Below, in pieces: positions 57,428-64,000 of a DNA stretch of 64,000 bases. Position numbers and translations under genes: made by a program. How positions within the stretch are numbered: position 1 is the stretch's first letter; every line of letters begins with the position of its first letter. Below the pieces are notes generated by a model, which was given only the letters and a program-made list of their open reading frames with translations, searched no databases and was not told the origin of the DNA. Source of the DNA: Phytopythium helicoides (taxonomy: Eukaryota; Oomycota; Peronosporomycetes; Pythiales; Pythiaceae); assembly GCA_024867545.1 (NCBI GenBank), contig JANFNE010000049.1, forward strand, positions 248,001 through 312,000, read 5' to 3'.

Positions 57428-60367
57428 ATGGGTTCACATCACGTCCAGAGACTGATCTGCTACAGCCTCATCATGGAGCCGCCCGCGCCGCATGTCTTCC
57501 TGCAGACCTCGTGGGCCTTCAGCTCGCTGCGGCACCCGTGGCTGCGCCTGCTCGTGTGCGTCGCACACCTCGTCGCCGTCTTCTTCCTCTGCTCGAGCTC
57601 TCCGCTGCTGGCGTCCACCTCGCGCTCGAACGCGTTCCCGATCTACGGCGACTGGCTCGCGACCGTGTGCACGGGTGCCTCGGGCCTCAAGCTGCTCTTC
57701 CACTCGCTGCTTAGTGTTGTGATCGTTGCGGTTCTTCGAGGTGTCGTGTATCACAAGGCTGTGCAGCATGCGTGGAACTGGCGCGGCAGCTTTCGACGAG
57801 CAACGCGCACTTTCTCGCGCCTGTCCGGTGCCGATGAGCGCCAAGTTTCAGTTGACCCAGACCCAGAGGTGGATCGCGGCTACGGACAACAAATGGGGCT
57901 GCAAGTTTTCACGCCTCGAGTCACGGGAAAGCCCACCCTCGCGGTTGGAGTGGTGAACGACCCCACCCAAGCCCAAGGCTCGTGGACGTTTGTGGCGTTG
58001 TGCTACCCAAAGGTCTGGTGGGTTTGCGTTGCCGTACTGCGCATTGTGGTAGACGCTGCTGGTGGCAAGACCTCCGGATTTCATGGCTTGCTGAGAGGCG
58101 AGGGAGATCCAGCGTGGCTTCGTGAGCTCAACGTTCAGCGAGGAGTGTACGTCGCCCTCATGGCACTGAGCACTCTGCGACTCGTCACGACGCTCGACTT
58201 GGTGCTTCAAGACAGACACTACGCTCGAGCTCTCTACTCGAACTGGCTTGTGCGTGTTCGGAAAGTCTATGACAGCTACAAGGTACTGCGGATTGTATGT
58301 TGCTGGGGTGCCGTGGTTGGAGCCGTAGTAGGCGGTGCTGTGCTCGGTGGGTTTCGCAGTCTCCAGGATGCCTGGATTGACGCTAGTCTGGGTGACAACG
58401 GAGCGGCTTTTCATGCTTGGTACCCAAATGAATCGTGGCGATCAATGCTTGCGGCACTGATCATCTCACTTGACGTGCTCTGGATCGTTCAAGCGTGGTC
58501 TTTCCCGGGTTTCGCATCTGTCGAAGGAACCAGAGTGTTTGGGTGGCCAAGTGAGAGGGTACACCTGTCTTTTGGTTCTCCCAAGCTCAAGTTCCTTGAC
58601 GTATGTTTCACCAGCAATTGGCTGAGCTGCTTTCTCGTTGTCGGCGCATTGCTGCCGCTCGAACTCTGTGGATTTTTCCAGACGCTCCTGTATACTCCAG
58701 GTCACTACAAGCAATTCGAAAGCCACGAAGACTTCCGGGTCTTTCCGTCTAATGATACAGCCTATCTGTCTAGTGAGTATGACCAAGTCACTCGGCATAT
58801 GCTCGAGTACGGCTCCATCAGTCGCTACTTCTTGTGGTCGGCGTGGGACCGAGTCCCAGCTGTCGCATTACTCTTGCTAACAGTTGCAGGGCTTGCCTGG
58901 CTTAGCCACCATGAACGCTACGTGATGAGGTACACAGCCTTTTTAGGCATGCCTGCGGAGCAAGAGAAACAACGAGCGCTCGCCAAGATCAACTCTGCGA
59001 TCGGGCCTACAACCAAGAACGCCTTGCACGCGCAGCTTCGCCTCCGAGATTTGTATGATCAGCGAGCAAAAAGTGATGGGCTCTGCATTCTTCTGGCAGG
59101 CATCTCAGTGCTGACCGTGCTGTTGCAGTTCCGTTCAATATGGCTCTCGCCGTCGCAAGATCAAGTTTCGAGACCACTTCAATCGCCGGGAGAAGCGTAT
59201 TCGGTGCTACTCTTTTTCGTGACACTCGTGCTCATTCAGCAATTGTGTCATCGATACGCGCTCAAAATGGAGATCATGACGCTCAAGCACACAATTCCTC
59301 CCGAATGGAATGGCGCACTGTGGAAGTTCCCACGTCGCTTGCTACTACCATTTCTAGTCGAATTTGTGGTGTGCGCGATCTGCCTCCCGCCTCTTCTTCA
59401 CGGTCATGTTTGGATGAATGAAGAACGCTTTGAGGTATCAACCCACTCGACGATACAAGAGATACACTGTCCAAGCAACTTGACGCTGGCAGAAGATAGT
59501 AGCCGAACTTGCGACCTGCGGTATCGATATCCGCTTGAAATTGTCAATATGGTCGTGTTCATTCGGCTGTACTGGTTTGGACGCCTCGTTCGCAATCGAA
59601 TGCTCAAGCAGATTGTTACCGAGCCAACACTTGTTGCGGGAGGAGCGCTTCAGTCGCTACCGGTTGACTCGCTGATGTGGAGCTTACGAGTGTCGTTCGC
59701 TCTCATCCCTGCAGAGCTCCTCGCTACTCTGTTCGTGCTCCTGTGGGTCGGGACTGCAGCAGCACTCAGCGTCTTTGAGCGACCCTTTCCGTCAGCACTG
59801 GATGACGAAGAGTATTCACTTTGGCTGGTCATCGAGACCATGGCGACAGTTGGTTATGGCGACGCATTCCCCATCACAGGCTTCGGTCGAGCCACAGTCA
59901 TCCTAGGCGCCATCATGGGCGGCACAGTGTTCGTTTCCTTGCTCCTGTCAGTTTTGCTGGAGTCTATGAAAGGTTCGAAACACGACCACAAAGTCGTCGC
60001 GAGCATCGAGCGAGTGCAGTGGGAGCGATCACTGCGCAATCTGGCGTCACGAGTCATTGCTCGTGCCTGGCAGATGCATCAGGCAACCAAGACAGCACAC
60101 GACAGAAATCCCAACAAGGCGAGCTCGCGACTGGCTGAGCGGCGACTGCTTCGTGCAGCGTACCGCTTCAAGTTGTGGCGCAAGGACAAACCGCGCGAGA
60201 CGTTCGAGAGCCTCAAGCGCCTTGAGATGCGGACGATTTCGCTGTGGAGACAGCACGAGGCCGCCGAGGTGATGGAGCAGCACCGTCGAGAGACGCAAGT
60301 GGCATTGGCTGCGCTCGAGTCCCACATAGACCGTATCGAGGCGTCTCTGCGTGCGCTGACAAGTTAG
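57428..60367 (+). CDS. SK-like potassium channel with calmodulin-binding-domain-like tail
   Basis: A 979-residue channel subunit. Several hydrophobic segments precede a pore loop with the K+ filter ETMATVGYGD (about residues 802-811) and a final helix (ATVILGAIMGGTVFVSLLLSVLL). The tail (SIERVQWERSLRNLASRVIARAWQMHQATK...ERRLLRAAYRFK...LRAL) follows the layout of SK/KCNN channels, where calmodulin is bound constitutively just after S6, and ends in a coiled coil. The N-terminal membrane part is far longer than in animal SK channels: hydrophobic segments occur from residue ~37 onwards, with an insert around residues 100-190. A start at ATG 57473 is equally possible. Calcium gating is an inference from the tail. 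A broken inverted copy of the 3' end lies at 54911-55237. Confidence 0.88.
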   Translation: MGSHHVQRLICYSLIMEPPAPHVFLQTSWAFSSLRHPWLRLLVCVAHLVAVFFLCSSSPLLASTSRSNAFPIYGDWLATVCTGASGLKLLFHSLLSVVIVAVLRGVVYHKAVQHAWNWRGSFRRATRTFSRLSGADERQVSVDPDPEVDRGYGQQMGLQVFTPRVTGKPTLAVGVVNDPTQAQGSWTFVALCYPKVWWVCVAVLRIVVDAAGGKTSGFHGLLRGEGDPAWLRELNVQRGVYVALMALSTLRLVTTLDLVLQDRHYARALYSNWLVRVRKVYDSYKVLRIVCCWGAVVGAVVGGAVLGGFRSLQDAWIDASLGDNGAAFHAWYPNESWRSMLAALIISLDVLWIVQAWSFPGFASVEGTRVFGWPSERVHLSFGSPKLKFLDVCFTSNWLSCFLVVGALLPLELCGFFQTLLYTPGHYKQFESHEDFRVFPSNDTAYLSSEYDQVTRHMLEYGSISRYFLWSAWDRVPAVALLLLTVAGLAWLSHHERYVMRYTAFLGMPAEQEKQRALAKINSAIGPTTKNALHAQLRLRDLYDQRAKSDGLCILLAGISVLTVLLQFRSIWLSPSQDQVSRPLQSPGEAYSVLLFFVTLVLIQQLCHRYALKMEIMTLKHTIPPEWNGALWKFPRRLLLPFLVEFVVCAICLPPLLHGHVWMNEERFEVSTHSTIQEIHCPSNLTLAEDSSRTCDLRYRYPLEIVNMVVFIRLYWFGRLVRNRMLKQIVTEPTLVAGGALQSLPVDSLMWSLRVSFALIPAELLATLFVLLWVGTAAALSVFERPFPSALDDEEYSLWLVIETMATVGYGDAFPITGFGRATVILGAIMGGTVFVSLLLSVLLESMKGSKHDHKVVASIERVQWERSLRNLASRVIARAWQMHQATKTAHDRNPNKASSRLAERRLLRAAYRFKLWRKDKPRETFESLKRLEMRTISLWRQHEAAEVMEQHRRETQVALAALESHIDRIEASLRALTS

Positions 60368-60614
60368 CGCATGCGTGCTGCGAGTGCACCTTTCATATGG
60401 TTATGTGGTGTGACAAGCTACACTAATAATCAAAACCATCAAAATGTAGCCGTGATCATGTTGAAGTTGACGCGAATGGGGTGTGTTGATGCGAAGTGGT
60501 ATGTTGACGCGACTGTAAAACACGTCGGGCTCTCCTGTGCTGGTGCGAGTGCTAAACCAGTTCATTCTTGAATTCGCCGCCTCCAGCTCTCGTCTCTCCC
60601 TACTTCCATCCGCC

Positions 60615-61838
60615 ATGAACCGAATCGGTCGCATCCACTCGCACGTGCACACGGCAGCCAACTTGTCCGCCGATGACGTGGTGGTAGTGGCCGCACTTCG
60701 CACGCCAATTACCAAGGCTCGTCGCGGCGGCTTCAAGGACACGACGCCCGACGTACTGCTTGGTCACGTACTTCAGGCTGTGCTCAAGCAGACCAAGCTG
60801 GAACCCAAGCTCGTGGGCGACGTAGTGGTGGGCAACGTGCTTCAGCCCGGTGCTGGCGCCACAATGGCGCGCATGGCGCAGCTCGCGGCAGGAATTCCAC
60901 ACACGGTGCCGCTACATACGGTCAACCGACAGTGCAGCTCCGGTCTGCAGGCTGTTGCCAGCGTCGCGTCCTCCATCAAAGCTGGCTTCTACGACATTGG
61001 CATCGCTGCTGGTGTTGAGAGTATGTCGCTCAATCCGTTCGAGAACGAATTGCCTACTGTCGATTGGAACCGAATCAACCAGGTGCAGGTCGCCAAGGAC
61101 TGTACTATCCCCATGGGCATCACGAGCGAGAATGTGGCCGAGCAGTTCGGCATCTCGCGAGCCAAGCAGGACGCCTGGGCCGCCGCCTCGCACGCCAAGG
61201 CCGTCGAAGCACAGAAAAATGGTTGGTTTGACGACGAGATCACACCCGTAACGACCGTCATCAAGGATGAAGACGGCAACGAGAAGACCGTGGTTGTCTC
61301 GCACGATGACGGCGTGCGTGCTGACACGAGCATCGAGAAGCTCGGCAAGCTGCGTCCATCCTTCAAGGAAGGCGGCTGCACCACAGCCGGTAACTCAAGC
61401 CAAGTGAGTGATGGCGCCGCAGCCGTGTTGCTCATGCGTCGCTCGATTGCAAACTCGCTTGGACTGCCGATCCAGGGCCGTTTCGTGTCTTTCGCAGCTA
61501 CGGGTGTCCCGCCGTCGCTGATGGGTATTGGCCCAGTCTACGCCATTCCTGCCGCGCTCGAGAAGGCTAGTCTATCGATTAACGACATTGACGTGTTCGA
61601 GATCAACGAAGCGTTTGCGAGCCAAACCACGTACTGCGCCGGGACACTCAACATCCCGTTCGAGAAGGTGAACCCCAAGGGCGGTGCCATCGCGATCGGC
61701 CATCCACTCGGATGCACGGGCGCGCGTCAGGTGTCGACGCTGCTCACGCAACTTCAGCGCACCAACCAGCGCTACGGCGTGGTCTCGATGTGCATTGGCA
61801 CGGGCATGGGAGCCGCCGCCGTGTTTGAGCGTGAATAA
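60615..61838 (+). CDS. Peroxisomal-type 3-ketoacyl-CoA thiolase
   Basis: Catalyses the last, thiolytic step of fatty acid beta-oxidation, releasing acetyl-CoA. From ATG 60615 the product is 407 residues, the usual thiolase length. The acylation cysteine is in NRQCSSGLQAV (near residue 96); the other active-site blocks are NEAFASQ, GHPLGCTGARQ and CIGTGMGAAAVFE. The N-terminal RIGRIHSHV is close to the peroxisomal PTS2 signal (R-[LVI]-x5-[HQ]-[LA]), with Val in the last position. An upstream in-frame ATG at 60537 would add 26 residues and bury this signal, so I prefer 60615. No introns or frame breaks. It lies inside the inverted duplication, 248 bp after the channel gene. Confidence 0.95.
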   Translation: MNRIGRIHSHVHTAANLSADDVVVVAALRTPITKARRGGFKDTTPDVLLGHVLQAVLKQTKLEPKLVGDVVVGNVLQPGAGATMARMAQLAAGIPHTVPLHTVNRQCSSGLQAVASVASSIKAGFYDIGIAAGVESMSLNPFENELPTVDWNRINQVQVAKDCTIPMGITSENVAEQFGISRAKQDAWAAASHAKAVEAQKNGWFDDEITPVTTVIKDEDGNEKTVVVSHDDGVRADTSIEKLGKLRPSFKEGGCTTAGNSSQVSDGAAAVLLMRRSIANSLGLPIQGRFVSFAATGVPPSLMGIGPVYAIPAALEKASLSINDIDVFEINEAFASQTTYCAGTLNIPFEKVNPKGGAIAIGHPLGCTGARQVSTLLTQLQRTNQRYGVVSMCIGTGMGAAAVFERE

Positions 61839-62302
61839 GCGCTATGCTCCGTGTGGCATCTAGTAGATCTACTACTCACTCCACAAAAGAGAAATTAGCC
61901 CTTGATCTTATGTGATGACCCTACTACTGTAATGATGATAGCCGTGAACGATTCCTGCATCCCAAACAGTTTAAACAGCTCTAATTTCAGTCGACCTGAC
62001 CAGGACCTGGGTTTGCAGAGCTCTATTGATCGTGAGTGCAGGCATCCAAAGCCGACATAGATAGGTTTTTTTCTCCATCGATATTGTCTTCTGGCGAAAT
62101 ACTTCACCGTCGACGAAGGCATGTAGGCATTGCCAACCGAGTCCCTTGAGCGATTATTAACGCAAAGCCGGACACTCTGGAGCGCTCGGCCTCAAATTGA
62201 CGTTATCACCTCGCAGGGAACTCATCTACTTCAACTTCGTGAAGACCATGTGATTCATCTACAGTGATATGAACTCCGTTACAATGACATACATGCTTTG
62301 CC
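61839..62302. other. Intergenic region between thiolase and gene B'
   Basis: No gene seen. The inner border of the right inverted-repeat arm falls near 62262. Confidence 0.5.
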
Positions 62303-62611
62303 TCACATCGACAGCCACGCCCGCGTGAACGGCAACAGCTCAGGGTCCTCCTCGGCGTTAGAGTACATGGCATGCAGGAACGCCCACGCACTCTCCACAT
62401 CTGGGTCGCACTTGGTGAGGTGACGACGCTTCGGAGACGTGCGAGACGAGGTGATCGCAATGTTGTTGTTGTTGCTGCTGCTGATGGGGCTACTGACGGG
62501 GCTGACCGGCTTGCTGCTCGGGACGCGACCCCGACGGTTCCGATGACAACTGTACCCTTGCCGCTGCTGCCGAGGAGAAGCCGACAGACTGTGTTGCGAA
62601 GAGCGAGGCAT
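62303..62611 (-). CDS. Cassette gene B' (right copy)
   Basis: 102 residues from ATG 62611. Compared with gene B it has a longer Ser/Asn tract (SSPISSSNNNN) and a few substitutions (CDPDVESAW, LLPFTRAW), while KRRHLTKC and FLHAMYSNAEEDP are unchanged. As in gene B, the frame is open upstream, here to ATG 62782, which would give 159 residues. Substitutions cluster in the low-complexity part. Confidence 0.65.
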   Translation of the reverse strand: MPRSSQHSLSASPRQQRQGYSCHRNRRGRVPSSKPVSPVSSPISSSNNNNIAITSSRTSPKRRHLTKCDPDVESAWAFLHAMYSNAEEDPELLPFTRAWLSM

Positions 62612-62998
62612 CGTTGCTTGTGTGTGAAGGGTTGAGCTGAGCTGGCTGGGAAAGTTGGGAACTGTGGTCGAGAGAACGGAAAGAGAAAGAAGAGAGGAGA
62701 GAGAGGAGAGCCGGGTGAGCGTGTAATGCTTGCACATGCGTGCACGCAAGCGAAAGCGAGACGGACGAGAGACAAGCCTCAAACTCCCATTTCGTTTGAG
62801 TGGCTATATTGAGATCAACCTCAACGTTTGAGTGACGTCTTGTTTGAAACCTAACATCATCGAATGCTTTGAGGCGACTTTGTTTGCGTGGAAGCGAAGA
62901 TCCGACTTGTTGTTACTGATGAATCCACATGCAGTGCTGCCAACGGAGAAAGGAAGGCATGCTTTCATGCATTTGACCGACAGTCCGATGGGAGCTCC
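62612..62998. promoter_or_regulatory. A'-B' intergenic region with paired decamers
   Basis: CGTTTGAGTG (complement of CACTCAAACG) lies at 62793-62802 and 62825-62834, again 32 bp apart, while the surrounding sequence has many substitutions and small gaps relative to the left arm. Confidence 0.45.
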
Positions 62999-63904
62999 TC
63001 ACAGGAGACCAAGGAAGCAGCCGCGGAAGGGGTCGTAGCCGAGCGAGACCCCATCGCGAGTGAACTCGACGCATGGCGACTCGGGAGGTAGAGCTTGCAC
63101 CTCATACCCGAGTTGGTGTCCGTCCGAGTTGTCTCCAACAAACTCGTTGAACAAGCGATCGATCACTTCGGGATCAGAGATGCTCCATTGGTCAGGGAGC
63201 TCCTTCGAGGCGCGCAGAGCCCAGAGCATGACGTGCTGCATCTGGATGTGGAGCACCTCGGTCGGTGGCCACGCGAACGCTGGTTTGTACAGGCACTTGT
63301 CCATGTACTGCTGCCACGCGATGCCGACGTGCATGGCACGTTCACGTTGGATGCTGCCATTTTGGCGTTGTCCGTTGCTGGTGTTGAGGTTGCAAATCTC
63401 GATCGAGACGAGATCGGCTGTGATGAGAGCCGTCAAGTCTGACAGCCAGCTCATATCGGTGTCTGGGAATACATCGGTCGCGGCAATGCGCTGAGTGTCT
63501 TCGCCATGTTTCGCTTTTTTCTTGGTTGCTTGAAATCCGATCGGTCGTGATGCTGGTAGATCTTTCACAGCCTCGCCGAGCGTCGACGTATTTGAAATCG
63601 GGATCTTGATCCAGAGTGCGTCACGGCGGTAATCGGTTGTCCATGTTGGTCTGAAACCCCAGCACGAGGCGTTCAGAACTTGGTTTGATGGGACCTGGAC
63701 TTCGATCCACGACGCCTTGGCACTCGGAGCTTCGTCTCGAGCCGATGCATTGCTCTTGAAGGAGATGCCTTGCTTGACTTGAGCCCAACGCTGGACGGTC
63801 GTGCTCGCTGGCACAGCCTTCGGTCCATTTCGAGCGCTCGATGGTGCAGCTCGACCTCTTCCTCGACCTCGACCTTGGCCACCACGCGACTTGTTGCGTG
63901 CCAT
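62999..63904 (-). CDS. Cassette gene A' (right copy)
   Basis: 301 residues from ATG 63904, with the same RG run and domain order as gene A. Differences include a shorter RG tract (two residues), loss of one residue near position 55 and scattered changes (IRNL to ICNL, KEHPDQWRIS to KELPDQWSIS, FRACFLG to FRGCFLG). The frame is intact, so both copies can be expressed. An open extension to 63985 exists but lies in a frame that the left arm does not share, so I reject it as coding. Confidence 0.8.
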   Translation of the reverse strand: MARNKSRGGQGRGRGRGRAAPSSARNGPKAVPASTTVQRWAQVKQGISFKSNASARDEAPSAKASWIEVQVPSNQVLNASCWGFRPTWTTDYRRDALWIKIPISNTSTLGEAVKDLPASRPIGFQATKKKAKHGEDTQRIAATDVFPDTDMSWLSDLTALITADLVSIEICNLNTSNGQRQNGSIQRERAMHVGIAWQQYMDKCLYKPAFAWPPTEVLHIQMQHVMLWALRASKELPDQWSISDPEVIDRLFNEFVGDNSDGHQLGYEVQALPPESPCVEFTRDGVSLGYDPFRGCFLGLL

Positions 63905-64000
63905 GGTGACTTGAGAAAGAGAGAGAGAGAGAGGAAGGAGGCTTGCTTGTCTTGGTGGAGGTGAACCGAGGAATGGGAGGGTCATGAGAATCGGTCTGGC

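Larger units (their letters stand above)
62262..64000. repeat. Right arm of inverted segmental duplication (genes B' and A')
   Basis: Reverse complement of about 55619-57363. The arm still matches at the last base of the window, so its outer border is not visible. Confidence 0.92.

Noticed and set aside
63905..63985. N-terminal extension of gene A'
   Set aside because: It is open only in this arm; in the left arm the matching sequence is in another frame.

Overview
The window looks like a protist nuclear chromosome, most likely a stramenopile of the oomycete type. Genes are compact and GC3-rich, with few short GT-AG introns (about 50-90 nt), and they include a centriolar CPAP/SAS-4 (so a flagellated stage), a guanylate-binding GTPase carrying a PH domain, an SK-type potassium channel and a small secreted protein. 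The organism call is an inference from gene content and was not tested by a search.

Layout. (1) 1-26229: a tandem array of ~678-bp units. Each unit carries one 73-nt tRNA-Arg(TCG) gene on the minus strand; 38 complete tRNA genes are present and the array is open at the left edge. The spacers are CA-rich and the array ends on the right in an expanded CAAA microsatellite. (2) 26230-28394: gene-poor, with possible retroelement relics. (3) 28395-34505: CDC48/p97, a Thr/Pro-rich surface protein, an unknown coiled-coil protein and a complex I PDSW/NDUFB10-like subunit. (4) 34755-44484: a GBP-type GTPase with coiled coil and PH domain, a NOL12/RRP17-like nucleolar protein and VPS15. All three are interrupted by many one-base frameshifts although neighbouring genes are clean, which suggests a stretch of poor consensus sequence rather than three decayed genes. 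(5) 44906-52768: a 12-exon coiled-coil gene, a small secreted His-rich protein and CPAP/SAS-4. (6) 52936-64000: a PiT phosphate transporter, then an inverted segmental duplication. Its arms carry a two-gene cassette of unknown function (A, RG-rich, ~300 aa; B, ~100-160 aa) and flank an SK-like channel gene and a PTS2-type peroxisomal thiolase. A dead, inverted copy of the channel's 3' end lies outside the left arm.

The protein genes do not form one pathway. Housekeeping functions (CDC48, VPS15, complex I, nucleolar processing) sit between the two structurally unusual zones: the single-isoacceptor tRNA array and the inverted A/B cassette. Those two zones, and the GBP-coiled coil-PH protein, are the parts most worth following up.
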